This document shows positions 1 to 8,447 of a stretch of 64,000 nt of DNA, in pieces. Source of the DNA: Algoriphagus sediminis (GTDB lineage Bacteria; Bacteroidota; Bacteroidia; Cytophagales; Cyclobacteriaceae). The position numbers and the translations under genes are program-made. Each line of letters opens with the position of its first letter. Within the stretch, counting starts at the first letter, position 1. Location of the stretch: the NCBI RefSeq assembly GCF_030403435.1, contig NZ_JAUEPH010000003.1, positions 186,001-250,000 on the forward strand, in the 5' to 3' direction. The notes beneath the pieces were generated by a model that saw only the letters and a program-made list of their open reading frames with translations, was not told the origin of the DNA and did no database searches.

Positions 1-112
1 AGCGGTCAAGAGTGAAAGTTTCCTGACTAACTGCATGGTCGCTTATCTTTTTGTAACCCTTATGGATTTTATGACTTCCACAAAGAGGACAACTACCAAG
101 TGTTTCAGACAT
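1..112 (-). CDS. Putative SAM-dependent methyltransferase, N-terminus only
   Basis: The ATG lies at 112-110 on the minus strand and 37 codons can be read before the window ends. The visible N-terminus starts MSETLGSCPLCGS, a CxxC pair typical of a small zinc-binding knuckle. In related Bacteroidota a class I SAM-dependent methyltransferase with such an N-terminal knuckle often follows mnmG, so that is the likely identity, but no methyltransferase motif is in view. It starts only 6 nt after the mnmG stop codon, so it is probably co-transcribed with mnmG. Confidence 0.4.
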   Translation of the reverse strand, partial: MSETLGSCPLCGSHKIHKGYKKISDHAVSQETFTLDR

Positions 113-118
113 TGTTAA

Positions 119-1984
119 TTATTTGTCCAAATATACGGTAATGATGGATAGGTCAGCGGGGGATACACCACTGATTCTAGAAGCCTGGCCTAGAGTCTCT
201 GGTCTGATTTTACTGAGTTTTTGTTTTCCTTCTGCAGAAAGTGCAGGAATTTCAGTGTACTGGAAATCAGAGGGTATTTTGAAATTTTCCATACTACTCA
301 TTTTCTCCACCATTTGGCGCTCCTTACGGAGATAGCTATCATATTTTGTGATTATTTCTACTTGTTCTAATACATCCTTGGCGTATGAAGAAAGGATTGT
401 ATTTGTTTGATTATCAAGGGTTTGAATATCAAAAATTCCTATATTTGGTCGTTTAAGCAACTTCTCTGCGGTCGTTTTTTCTTTTATGATAGCGGTATTA
501 AGTTGTTGTAGTTTTGTATTGATATCATCAGGAGAAAGCTTGATTTTTGTTATCTGCTCTTGTAATTCCTCCGTAGCTTTTTCTTTAATTTTTACCTGCT
601 CGAGTCGCTCTTCGCTCGCAAGTCCTAATTGATATCCTAAAGGAGTTAGCCTTAAATCAGCATTGTCCTGTCTTAAGAGAAGTCGAAACTCTGCTCTCGA
701 AGTGAACATTCTATAGGGTTCATCGGTACCCTTATTAATGAGGTCATCGATTAGTACTCCGATATATGCATCCGATCTTTTTAGAATAAACGATTCTTCT
801 TCTTGTACACGTCTCGCTGCATTAATACCTGCGAACAGTCCCTGACAGGCGGCCTCTTCATAACCAGTGGTACCATTAATTTGTCCTGCGAAAAATAGGT
901 TGTCTACCAGTTGCGTTTCCAAGCTAAGTTTTAGCTGGGTTGGTGGAAAATAATCATATTCTATCGCGTAGCCTGGGCGAAACATTTTTGCATTCTCAAA
1001 ACCAGGAATCTTTCGTAGTGCTTTGTATTGAATGTCTTCAGGTAAAGAAGTGGAGAAACCATTGACATATATTTCAACTGTGTTCCATCCTTCAGGCTCT
1101 ACGAATATCTGATGTCGATCTCTTTCAGCGAAACGATTGATTTTATCCTCAATTGATGGACAATATCTCGGTCCGAGTCCTTGAATTCGTCCATTGAACA
1201 TCGGAGATTTATCAAAGCCTTCTTCAAGTGACCTGTGAACTTCAGGGTTTGTATAGGTTATCCAGCAGCTTCTTTGGTTCTTTAGAGTGGTTGTTTCATG
1301 AGAAAAGCTGAATTTTTCTGGTTTCACATCCCCAAGCTGTTCTTCCATTTTGGAATAATCGAGAGATCTTCCATCTACTCTAGGAGGTGTACCGGTTTTC
1401 ATTCGACCAGACTCAAAGCCTAAGTCTAAGAGCTGTTCGGTTATCCCATAAGCTGCGGACTCTCCAGTTCTTCCACCACCGAATTGTTTTTCTCCAATAT
1501 GAATTAATCCATTTAGAAATGTACCGTTGGTCAAAACGACGGTTTTGGCTTTTATCTCCAGCCCCATTCCCGTTTTTACTCCGACCACTTTTTTATCCTT
1601 TACAATAATTCCCTTAACCATTTCTTGCCAAAAATCCACATTCGGCGTTTGTTCGAGGGTTAGTCTCCACTCTTCTGCAAACCTCATACGGTCGTTTTGA
1701 CTGCGGGGACTCCACATCGCTGGACCCTTTGATCGGTTTAGCATTCTAAACTGAATCATGGATTTGTCAGCCACGATACCGGACATTCCTCCCAAGGCAT
1801 CGATTTCTCTTATTATTTGGCCTTTAGCCACTCCACCCATTGCTGGATTACAGGACATCTGTGCGATCGTATTCATGTTCATGGTACACAATAAGACAGA
1901 AGCCCCTATTCGAGCTGCTGCATGAGCTGCTTCACACCCAGCGTGTCCAGCGCCAACTACAATTACATCGTATTTTTTAAACAT
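119..1984 (-). CDS. mnmG: tRNA uridine-5-carboxymethylaminomethylation enzyme MnmG (GidA)
   Basis: MnmG acts with MnmE to install the carboxymethylaminomethyl group on U34 of tRNAs reading split codon boxes; it is a cytoplasmic FAD- and NADH-dependent enzyme. The 621 residues match the family length of about 620-630. The N-terminal Rossmann motif VGAGHAGCE (residues 10-18) binds FAD, SCNPAMGG follows near residue 45, and GTFLNGLIHIGE near residue 155 is a GidA signature. The C-terminal helical domain that contacts MnmE and tRNA is present. The ATG at 1984-1982 is preceded immediately by two parS-like sites, so the mnmG leader overlaps a probable chromosome-partition site. The upstream neighbour is ybeY on the same strand. 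Confidence 0.97.
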   Translation of the reverse strand: MFKKYDVIVVGAGHAGCEAAHAAARIGASVLLCTMNMNTIAQMSCNPAMGGVAKGQIIREIDALGGMSGIVADKSMIQFRMLNRSKGPAMWSPRSQNDRMRFAEEWRLTLEQTPNVDFWQEMVKGIIVKDKKVVGVKTGMGLEIKAKTVVLTNGTFLNGLIHIGEKQFGGGRTGESAAYGITEQLLDLGFESGRMKTGTPPRVDGRSLDYSKMEEQLGDVKPEKFSFSHETTTLKNQRSCWITYTNPEVHRSLEEGFDKSPMFNGRIQGLGPRYCPSIEDKINRFAERDRHQIFVEPEGWNTVEIYVNGFSTSLPEDIQYKALRKIPGFENAKMFRPGYAIEYDYFPPTQLKLSLETQLVDNLFFAGQINGTTGYEEAACQGLFAGINAARRVQEEESFILKRSDAYIGVLIDDLINKGTDEPYRMFTSRAEFRLLLRQDNADLRLTPLGYQLGLASEERLEQVKIKEKATEELQEQITKIKLSPDDINTKLQQLNTAIIKEKTTAEKLLKRPNIGIFDIQTLDNQTNTILSSYAKDVLEQVEIITKYDSYLRKERQMVEKMSSMENFKIPSDFQYTEIPALSAEGKQKLSKIRPETLGQASRISGVSPADLSIITVYLDK

Positions 1985-1993
1985 TTCTTGAGA

Positions 1994-2009
1994 TGTTTCA
2001 CGTGGAACA
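1994..2009. promoter_or_regulatory. parS-like centromere site 1
   Basis: The 16-mer TGTTTCACGTGGAACA differs at one position from the perfect palindrome of the second site and fits the ParB consensus TGTTNCACGTGNAACA. It sits in the mnmG leader, 9 nt upstream of the start codon. ParB bound here would be expected to load SMC and help segregate the chromosome; this is inferred from the family, not shown here. Confidence 0.85.
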
Positions 2010-2017
2010 AAAGATGA

Positions 2018-2033
2018 TGTTCCACGTGGAACA
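2018..2033. promoter_or_regulatory. parS-like centromere site 2
   Basis: TGTTCCACGTGGAACA is a perfect 16-bp palindrome matching the bacterial parS consensus. It lies 24 bp centre-to-centre from site 1, just beyond the ybeY stop codon, inside the 50-bp ybeY-mnmG gap. Two sites about two helical turns apart suit cooperative ParB binding. Confidence 0.88.
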
Positions 2034-2034
2034 G

Positions 2035-2460
2035 TTAAATGGATTCAAATAATTCTATTGCCTCAGTCTCTTTTTGCCTCATTACTTTCTTGTCTTTGTT
2101 TGATTTGTCATTATAACCAATCAAATGTAAGAGACCATGACTTATTACTCGTAATAGCTCAGTGTCGGGAATGGTTCCCAAAGTCATTGCATTTTCTTGA
2201 ACTCTGTCTATACTTATAAAAATATCCCCTGAAATTTCTTCAGAGGCATCACTTCCATCAAATGTGATAATATCTGTATAAGTATTATGATTCAGGTATT
2301 GGAGGTTAATTTGTAGAAGGTAGTCGTCAGAGCAGAAAATGTAATTGAGGTCCGCAATTTTTTTATTACTCATTCCTGCAATTTGACGCAGCCACTTTTT
2401 GGTCTTGTTCCGATGTTTGTATCGAAATGATGTGTCCTCTGAAAAAAAGGAAATTGCCAT
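2035..2460 (-). CDS. ybeY: Endoribonuclease YbeY (rRNA maturation)
   Basis: YbeY is a metal-dependent endoribonuclease involved in 16S rRNA 3'-end maturation and ribosome quality control. The 141-residue protein carries HGLLHLIGYND at residues 108-118, the family motif HGxLHLxGYDH. His108 and His112 are kept, but the final Asp-His pair reads Asn117-Asp118, so the third metal ligand may be Asp118. Bacteroidota members often vary here, so I regard this as a lineage variant and not decay. The gene starts 1 nt after the upstream ATPase gene ends and probably shares its transcript. Confidence 0.93.
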   Translation of the reverse strand: MAISFFSEDTSFRYKHRNKTKKWLRQIAGMSNKKIADLNYIFCSDDYLLQINLQYLNHNTYTDIITFDGSDASEEISGDIFISIDRVQENAMTLGTIPDTELLRVISHGLLHLIGYNDKSNKDKKVMRQKETEAIELFESI

Positions 2461-2461
2461 C

Positions 2462-2863
2462 TTAATTCAAATAGAAACCAAGGGTTGCCTTGGTGCCGCC
2501 ATTATCCAGCTTGAATTCATCGGTCAAGTGTTTGATTAGGAAAATTCCTCTTCCACCTGGTTTCTCAATATTTTCTGGTGCTGTAGGATCCTGTAAATTA
2601 TCCTGATCGAAACCGTCTCCCTCATCTGTAATGATAAACTGTAAAAGGTCATCATCCATGATGAGTTCTAGGTGTACCGATTTTTGTTTGTCTTCTCGGT
2701 TGCCATGCTGTATGGCATTGCTTACACATTCGGTGACAGAAATCATGATGTTTCCATAGATGTCGTCATCGATTTGGAACTTTTCTCGGGCATTGTCGAT
2801 GAAGCTTTCGACAATCTTAATATTGTCGATCAAAGATGGTATTGAAATTTTAATTGTTTTCAT
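2462..2863 (-). CDS. RsbW-like ATP-binding protein (GHKL, anti-sigma-type)
   Basis: A single-domain GHKL ATPase of 133 residues with the N box around Glu45-Asn49 (ECVSNAIQHGN), the G1 box DEGDGFD at 80-86 and the G2 box GGRGIFLIKH near 103-112. The sequence type is that of RsbW/SpoIIAB anti-sigma factors and stand-alone histidine-kinase-like ATPases, which act by phosphorylating or sequestering a partner. No sigma factor or STAS-domain antagonist is next to it, so the partner is unknown. It leads the ybeY-mnmG cluster with nearly no gap. Confidence 0.85.
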   Translation of the reverse strand: MKTIKISIPSLIDNIKIVESFIDNAREKFQIDDDIYGNIMISVTECVSNAIQHGNREDKQKSVHLELIMDDDLLQFIITDEGDGFDQDNLQDPTAPENIEKPGGRGIFLIKHLTDEFKLDNGGTKATLGFYLN

Positions 2864-2892
2864 CGACTAGATATAATTAAACCTCTTTTAAC

Positions 2893-3654
2893 TTAGATAA
2901 TTTCTATTCTTATGGGACAATGGTCCGAATGCTTTATCTCTGGCAAAATTACGGAATCTTTTACTCTTGGTTTCATTGACTCAGATGTCATGTGATAATC
3001 AATCCTCCAACCCAAATTCTTGTTTCTTGCATTTGCCCGATAACTCCACCAGGTGTAATTATGGGGGTCGGAATTCATCAGGCGGAAAGAATCATCAAAA
3101 CCACTTTCAGTCAACTTATCCATCCATGCTCTCTCTTCTGGTAAAAACCCCGAGCTGTTTTTGTTTGATACGGGATTATGAATATCGATAGCTTTATGAC
3201 AGATATTATAATCACCGCTTACAATCAGGTTAGGAGTGGTTTTTAGAAGTGACTGCATATGATCAAACATCCCATCTAGAAATTCATATTTGAATGTTTG
3301 CCTTATGTCACCAGTAGTTCCTGAAGGGAAGTAAGATGAAACAAAGGAAAAATCCTCAAAATCCGTTTGAAGAACTCTTCCCTCAGAATCAAATCTTTCA
3401 TGTCCCATTCCGTAATGTACTTTGACAGGCTTCAATTTAGTTAAAATTGCAACACCACTATATCCTTTTTTCTCAGCAGGGTACCAATAAATGTGATAAC
3501 CAAGATCTTCGAACTGAGCGAGCTCTACCTGGCTTTCTAAGGCCTTAACCTCCTGTAAACCAATGATATCTGGATTTTCTGCTTTGAGCCAGTCTCTGAA
3601 CCCCTTATTAATCGCAGCTCTAATCCCGTTTACGTTATATGATATGATTCGCAT
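2893..3654 (-). CDS. xth: Exodeoxyribonuclease III / AP endonuclease
   Basis: ExoIII-family enzymes cut DNA at abasic sites and remove 3' blocks in base-excision repair. I chose the ATG at 3654 (MRIISYNVNGIRAA) because family members begin this way; the frame also extends to a TTG at 3663. The 253 residues contain the metal-binding LQEVKA motif, SGDYN-type catalytic Asp/Asn segment, the WWSYR motif and the C-terminal SDHCPI with the catalytic Asp-His. Length and motif order are complete. The upstream gene ends 6 nt before the chosen ATG. Confidence 0.95.
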   Translation of the reverse strand: MRIISYNVNGIRAAINKGFRDWLKAENPDIIGLQEVKALESQVELAQFEDLGYHIYWYPAEKKGYSGVAILTKLKPVKVHYGMGHERFDSEGRVLQTDFEDFSFVSSYFPSGTTGDIRQTFKYEFLDGMFDHMQSLLKTTPNLIVSGDYNICHKAIDIHNPVSNKNSSGFLPEERAWMDKLTESGFDDSFRLMNSDPHNYTWWSYRANARNKNLGWRIDYHMTSESMKPRVKDSVILPEIKHSDHCPIRIEII

Positions 3655-3659
3655 GTTTT

Positions 3660-4025
3660 TCAATCGAAGCTTTCTCCGTACTCTTTTTCAAAATAATCCA
3701 AAACCTGAATTTTTAGAAGCTTTTCCTGATTCAATAAATCAATGTGCGGGAGCTCCTTGATAAGTTTCCAATGAGGCCAACCCTCTTGGTCGATATAATC
3801 CAGTTCGTAAAATCCCTGGTAACTTAGAACTTTACAAATGGCAATATGCATTAAGTCCTGCTTTTGCTCTTTACTAAAAGTTTTCAGTCCCTGACCTAAT
3901 TCTTGAACTCCTATAAGGAATAGAACTCCATTTAAGTCATTCGGTTTTTTACCTATGCTTTCCTCCAAAGCGAGTTTAAGCTTATTCCACTTTCTCTCAA
4001 AATCCAGGTCTCGCTTTATACTCAT
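3660..4025 (-). CDS. Conserved protein of unknown function
   Basis: I do not recognise a named family in this 121-residue soluble protein. It is acidic and helical in character, with no signal peptide, membrane segment or obvious metal motif; the centre has IGVQELGQGL and the end WPHWKLIKELPHI. It is placed 3 nt downstream of the AhpD-like gene stop and just before exonuclease III, so it is probably translated from the same message. Similar small proteins occur in this neighbourhood in other Bacteroidota as far as I recall, but I cannot assign a function. Confidence 0.75.
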   Translation of the reverse strand: MSIKRDLDFERKWNKLKLALEESIGKKPNDLNGVLFLIGVQELGQGLKTFSKEQKQDLMHIAICKVLSYQGFYELDYIDQEGWPHWKLIKELPHIDLLNQEKLLKIQVLDYFEKEYGESFD

Positions 4026-4028
4026 AAT

Positions 4029-4370
4029 CTATTGAATGTCAAGACTTTCCCAATATTCTGTGGCTCTCCTTAGGTGAGGAATCACTATGGTCCCTCCAAT
4101 AAGTGTTGCAATTGAAAAGACCTCAAAAACCTGCTCACGTGATAGTCCAAGTTCATGGCATTTACCAAGGTGATACCGCACACAGTCGTCACATCTCAAG
4201 ACCATAGAACAAGCAAGCCCTATCATTTCTTTGGATTTTTTGTCCACACTTCCTTCAGAAAAGGCATTGGTGTCCAGATTAAAAATTCTTTTGAGAACTT
4301 TATTATCCTCGCCGAGAATTTTCTCATTCATCCGACTACGGTATTCGTTGAATTCCTCAGGGTTATTCAT
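4029..4370 (-). CDS. Carboxymuconolactone decarboxylase / AhpD-like protein
   Basis: The 113-residue protein has the AhpD-family redox motif C60-D-D-C63 followed by His67 (CDDCVRYHLGKC), as in peroxidase-like and carboxymuconolactone decarboxylase folds. Such proteins often act as thiol-disulfide reductants of peroxide or are of unknown substrate. The helical segment REQVFEVFSIATLIGGTIV is the usual second half. It heads the minus-strand run toward mnmG; comF diverges on the other strand, leaving a 74-bp shared promoter region. Confidence 0.88.
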   Translation of the reverse strand: MNNPEEFNEYRSRMNEKILGEDNKVLKRIFNLDTNAFSEGSVDKKSKEMIGLACSMVLRCDDCVRYHLGKCHELGLSREQVFEVFSIATLIGGTIVIPHLRRATEYWESLDIQ

Positions 4371-4444
4371 TAACTTTTTGTTGATATGGATTGCAAATAT
4401 ACTAGGAATATGGCCTAGACGAATACTAACTGTCCAATTGAGCT

Positions 4445-5134
4445 ATGCGTTTATTTTTTATCAAAGATTTTTTAAATATTCTTTTCCCCCGGAATTGCAT
4501 CATGTGTAAAAACTCCCTTCATGAGTTTGAGGAACATTTGTGTTTGACCTGTGAAGAGTCTTTACCGAGGACAAATTACGTTTTGCGGCCCGAAAACAAT
4601 GATTTGGTACAAAAGGTAGAGGGTTTAACCAAGGTGAAGTCCATTGTTTCTTTTCTTCGCTTTACCAAATCTGGGCAAAGTCAAAGGCTCATTCATGAGA
4701 TCAAATACAAAAATAGACCTGATTTAGCAAAACATCTGGGTCGACTTTTCGGGAATGAATTGCTGGCTTCAGGATATCCTCTGCCGGACTTACTTATCCC
4801 AGTCCCTCTTCATCCAAGTAAAAAGATAAGGAGAGGCTTTAATCAAAGTGAAATGTTTGCTGAAGGCATAAGTCAAAAAATCGATGTGCCGATTTGCTTG
4901 GCCTTGAAAAGAACAAAATTTACAGAAACCCAAACCAAAAAATCCCGAGCTCAAAGGATGGCTAATGTTGATGGAGTATTTGCTCTTGAAGAATCAGAGT
5001 TGGTGAAGGGAAAAAATGTGGCAGTAATTGATGACGTAATGACAACGGGAGCCACGCTGTGTGCATGCGGAAATGAACTTTTGGACAATCATGCAAAAAG
5101 TGTGAATTTCATGACCATAGCATCTGGAAGATAA
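4445..5134 (+). CDS. comF: ComF-family phosphoribosyltransferase
   Basis: ComF-family proteins support natural transformation in several bacteria, and in others their role is unclear. The N-terminus carries a four-cysteine zinc knuckle (C18, C21, C33, C36). The C-terminal half is a phosphoribosyltransferase fold with the PRPP loop VAVIDDVMTTGATL at 192-205 and the PVPLHPSKKIRRGFNQ segment typical of ComF. At 229 residues it is complete. It is the first of six closely spaced plus-strand genes (4445-8897). Confidence 0.93.
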   Translation: MRLFFIKDFLNILFPRNCIMCKNSLHEFEEHLCLTCEESLPRTNYVLRPENNDLVQKVEGLTKVKSIVSFLRFTKSGQSQRLIHEIKYKNRPDLAKHLGRLFGNELLASGYPLPDLLIPVPLHPSKKIRRGFNQSEMFAEGISQKIDVPICLALKRTKFTETQTKKSRAQRMANVDGVFALEESELVKGKNVAVIDDVMTTGATLCACGNELLDNHAKSVNFMTIASGR

Positions 5135-5138
5135 TTTC

Positions 5139-5663
5139 ATGGATATAGAGCATCTTAAATATCCCATTGGGAAGTTTGTTAGACCGGAAGTCATTTCGGA
5201 TCAGCATCTTCAGCAAGCCATAGAGTATTTAAACGAATACCCCGATTTGCTGAACAGGACCCATCAAAGCTTTGATAGTCAGTATTTTAATAAAAAATAT
5301 AGACCTGGAGGATGGACTGTTGCTCAGGTGATTCATCATCTTGCTGATAGTCATATGAATGCCTTAATTCGTTTCAAAATGGCATTGACAGAAAATAACC
5401 CAATAATTAAGCCTTACGATGAGGCACAGTGGGCAAAACTGGCTGATTATTCCTTGGGCACCTCTATTTCTGTGAAAATGATAGAAGGTATCCACAAAAA
5501 ATGGGGAGAGATTTTGAAGAATATGAGTTTTCCAGATTTCGAAAAATGCTATTTTCACCCGGATTTAAAGCAAATGGTTTCCTTGAAGGAAGTTTGTCTA
5601 TTATACGAATGGCACGGAAAGCACCATCTTGCACACCTTAGATTGCCCCAGCTCTATAAATAA
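5139..5663 (+). CDS. YfiT/DinB-fold putative bacillithiol transferase
   Basis: The 174-residue four-helix DinB-fold protein shows the YfiT family start (LKYPIGKF), the GGWTVAQVIHHLADSH motif with His66/His67, and the terminal YEWHGKHHLAHL with His159, His162 and His163. These histidines bind a divalent metal in YfiT. The family transfers bacillithiol to electrophiles, which implies bacillithiol as the main thiol; the biosynthesis genes are not in this window. It starts 4 nt after comF. Confidence 0.88.
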   Translation: MDIEHLKYPIGKFVRPEVISDQHLQQAIEYLNEYPDLLNRTHQSFDSQYFNKKYRPGGWTVAQVIHHLADSHMNALIRFKMALTENNPIIKPYDEAQWAKLADYSLGTSISVKMIEGIHKKWGEILKNMSFPDFEKCYFHPDLKQMVSLKEVCLLYEWHGKHHLAHLRLPQLYK

Positions 5664-5672
5664 ATTGAAACA

Positions 5673-6431
5673 ATGAAGATTGACTTAACTAATAAAACCA
5701 TTCTAGTTACGGGTGCTTCCAGAGGTATTGGTGCGGCGGCAGCATTACAACTTGCAGCTTCTGGAGCTAAGGTTTTGATACATTACAATAAAGCAAAAGA
5801 GCATGCGGAAAACCTTCTAGCTCAGATTCAGGGCAAAGGTGCTTTAATCCAATGCGACCTTTCAAAACCGGTAGAAGTTGTTGGCTTAATTGAGAAAGCA
5901 TGGGCTGAATTTGGTCCTATTTCAGCCGTTGTAAATAATGCAGGCATTGCTAAAGCGGCTCCGGATGATATGCCCAGTAATGAATGGCTCAAAATATGGG
6001 AGGAAACGATGGCCGTAAATACCACCTCTTTGGGAATAATATGCAAGGAATATGTAGAACATGCCAAAAAGGAGAAACAAGGGCGAGTAATTAATATATC
6101 ATCAAGAGCGGCCTTTCGTGGGGATACTACCGATTATATTGCTTATGCCGCATCAAAAGGGGCGGTTGTGAGTATTACAAGAACCATTGCTAGGCATTAT
6201 GGGAAGGATGGAATTAAGGCATTTCTCATTGCTCCTGGATTTACCAGAACGGATATGGCCAATGAAATTTTGGCGGAATATGGTGAAGGTTTTGCCTTGA
6301 ATGATATTGCTCTTCGTGAGTTAACTAAACCAGAAGACTTGGCACCAATGATTACTCTTCTTTGCTCTGGTTTGGCGGATCATGCCACCGGCGCCTCCAT
6401 AGATATTAATGCCGGTTCTTACGTACACTAA
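5673..6431 (+). CDS. SDR-family oxidoreductase (3-ketoacyl-ACP-reductase-like)
   Basis: Classical short-chain dehydrogenase of 252 residues. The cofactor motif TGASRGIG spans 13-20, NNAG is at 88-91, and the catalytic Ser143/144-Tyr158-Lys162 triad (YAASK) is intact. The C-terminus INAGSYVH replaces the usual DGG-type ending. Members reduce ketones or oxidise alcohols with NAD(P); the substrate cannot be read from the sequence. It is 2 nt upstream of the decarboxylase gene, which hints at a shared pathway, though that is only context. Confidence 0.85.
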   Translation: MKIDLTNKTILVTGASRGIGAAAALQLAASGAKVLIHYNKAKEHAENLLAQIQGKGALIQCDLSKPVEVVGLIEKAWAEFGPISAVVNNAGIAKAAPDDMPSNEWLKIWEETMAVNTTSLGIICKEYVEHAKKEKQGRVINISSRAAFRGDTTDYIAYAASKGAVVSITRTIARHYGKDGIKAFLIAPGFTRTDMANEILAEYGEGFALNDIALRELTKPEDLAPMITLLCSGLADHATGASIDINAGSYVH

Positions 6432-6433
6432 TT

Positions 6434-7855
6434 ATGGATAAGAATGAATTCAGGAAGCGAGGCCATGAATTGGTTGATTGGATGGCTGATTATTTGGAAT
6501 CAAAAGAATCCTATCCAGTAACTCCTGATGTTGAACCCGGAGACATTTATGCCAAACTTCCGGATAACGCACCTGAAGAAGGAGAAGAGTTTGACCGAAT
6601 TTTCGCCGATTTTCAGAGGATAATTATGCCGGGGATGACCCATTGGCAAAACCCAGCTTTCTTTGGGTACTTTCCGGCAAATAACTCAGAGCCATCAATT
6701 TTGGCGGAAATGCTGATGTCAACCTTGGGAGCACAGTGTATGTCCTGGATCACTTCTCCGGCCGCCGCCGAACTTGAAGAAAAAGTATGTGATTGGCTTC
6801 GAGAAGCCAAAGGAATAAACTCTAATTGGAAGGGCTGTATCCATGATACCGCTAGTACAGCTACCCTTAGCGCTATTTTGGCCGCTAGGGAGAAACACAG
6901 CGGCTTTCAAATCAATAAATCTGGCTTTACAGGGAAAGAAAAATTCAGGGTTTATTCTTCTTCTCACGTTCATTCTTCTATCGATAAAGCGGTAAAAATC
7001 AGTGGAATTGGAGAAGAAAATCTGGTCAGAGTGGATGTGGATGAGAATTTTTCTATGATTCCTGAGGCCTTGGAAAGGGCTATCCGTCATGATTTGGCTC
7101 AGGGCCTTACCCCTTTGATGGTAATTTCTGCGTTAGGTACCACCAGCTCTACTGCTGTCGACCCCATTGGAGAAATAACTAGGGTTTGTCGGGATTATCA
7201 GGTATGGCACCACATAGATGCTGCTTTTGCGGGGACCGCTTTGCTACTTCCTGAATATCAGACTCTTATTCACGGGCATGATGAGGCAGATTCCTACGTA
7301 TTTAACCCACATAAGTGGATGATGACCAATTTTGATTGTACGGTCATGTTTTTGAAAGAACCCGAATATTTGGTTAAGACTTTTTCTCTTACTCCGGAAT
7401 ATTTAAAAACTGATCTGGACGAAAAAGTGAATAATTATCGGGATTGGGGTATCCCGCTAGGCAGAAGGTTCAGGGCCTTGAAGTTGTGGTTTGTATTAAG
7501 ATCCTATGGTTTGGAAGGTCTTAGGAAAAAGCTCAGACATCATCTCCATCTTACAAAAAAAGCAGAGTCATGGATAAGAGCTGATAGTAGATTAGAAATT
7601 TTGGCTCCGGTAAATTTCAATACTATTTGCTTTAGATACGTTCACCATGACCTGAGCACAGAAAAACTAAATGAGATCAACGAATCCTGGATGTCCACAG
7701 CAAATGCAACCCATAAGCTGTTCTTTTCACACACCAAACTTAATGATAAGTATGTGATAAGGTGGGTCATTGGCCAAACAGATGTTGAGGAGAAACATAT
7801 AGAAGCAGCATGGGTTTTACTGAAAGAGCAGTTGCATAAGACCATTAATTCATAG
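6434..7855 (+). CDS. PLP-dependent aromatic-L-amino-acid decarboxylase family protein
   Basis: Group II decarboxylase of 473 residues. The PLP lysine is K294 in NPHKWMMTNFDC, the cofactor-binding Asp262 is in HIDAAFAG, and the ring-stacking His is in the SSSHVHSSIDKA segment (178-180). The N-terminal HQNPAFFGYF-type segment (WQNPAFFGYFPANNS) and the ALGTTSSTAVDPI stretch are those of aromatic-L-amino-acid decarboxylases that act on tryptophan, tyrosine, DOPA or phenylacetaldehyde-forming relatives. Substrate is not determined. It follows the SDR gene by 2 nt and precedes a membrane-anchored unknown by 6 nt. Confidence 0.92.
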   Translation: MDKNEFRKRGHELVDWMADYLESKESYPVTPDVEPGDIYAKLPDNAPEEGEEFDRIFADFQRIIMPGMTHWQNPAFFGYFPANNSEPSILAEMLMSTLGAQCMSWITSPAAAELEEKVCDWLREAKGINSNWKGCIHDTASTATLSAILAAREKHSGFQINKSGFTGKEKFRVYSSSHVHSSIDKAVKISGIGEENLVRVDVDENFSMIPEALERAIRHDLAQGLTPLMVISALGTTSSTAVDPIGEITRVCRDYQVWHHIDAAFAGTALLLPEYQTLIHGHDEADSYVFNPHKWMMTNFDCTVMFLKEPEYLVKTFSLTPEYLKTDLDEKVNNYRDWGIPLGRRFRALKLWFVLRSYGLEGLRKKLRHHLHLTKKAESWIRADSRLEILAPVNFNTICFRYVHHDLSTEKLNEINESWMSTANATHKLFFSHTKLNDKYVIRWVIGQTDVEEKHIEAAWVLLKEQLHKTINS

Positions 7856-7861
7856 ACCTAA

Positions 7862-8446
7862 ATGTCATCCAGGTCCACAAAAGACCCTGTTTTATCACCC
7901 GAATTGATTCGGATTTTGAAGATTTTTGGCCTTGCCTCTCTTCTGATTGTTTTTGCTTTGTCCTTCTTTGACTCAAAAAGGGCCAACAACACCGGAGAGG
8001 ACCCTAGGTTTAGGATGTCTCAATCAAACCGTCTTTATTTCTTAAATGTGCGGGCTTTGTCCTATGATCGTGAAGTAAGAAAGGATGCGAAAATGACCTT
8101 ATTTCGACATGACAATAGGAAGAGCATTGATGATGAGCCAAGTTTGGACTTGGTGCTAATTTTAAATGGGCAGAAAGATGAAGCTTATCTTTACTTGGAG
8201 CCTATAAATACAGATTGGCCTTTGAATTTGAGAATAACACAAGGGGCTGAAACAAAAGAATTTGAAATGAAAAATGGAAACAAGGATGACCATTTTGAGC
8301 ATGTGCAAAAAATAAAGGATGGAATCTTAGAGAAAAGCTCGTTTTATATTTTGCATGAGGAACGTTGGGTTCCTCTCTGGAAGGATGAGGGAGAGCTTGA
8401 ATATCTGAATATAATACTGGAAGACTATTCTAAACTTATTGAATGA
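7862..8446 (+). CDS. Single-pass membrane protein of unknown function
   Basis: I do not recognise this 194-residue protein. One hydrophobic segment (about residues 20-36, GLASLLIVFALSFF) anchors it near the N-terminus, followed by a charged, probably beta-rich domain with no cysteine motif or known signature. The likely topology places the C-terminal 155 residues outside the cytoplasm. Its stop is followed by the thioesterase start 1 nt later, so the two are co-translated. Confidence 0.75.
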   Translation: MSSRSTKDPVLSPELIRILKIFGLASLLIVFALSFFDSKRANNTGEDPRFRMSQSNRLYFLNVRALSYDREVRKDAKMTLFRHDNRKSIDDEPSLDLVLILNGQKDEAYLYLEPINTDWPLNLRITQGAETKEFEMKNGNKDDHFEHVQKIKDGILEKSSFYILHEERWVPLWKDEGELEYLNIILEDYSKLIE

Positions 8447-8447
8447 G

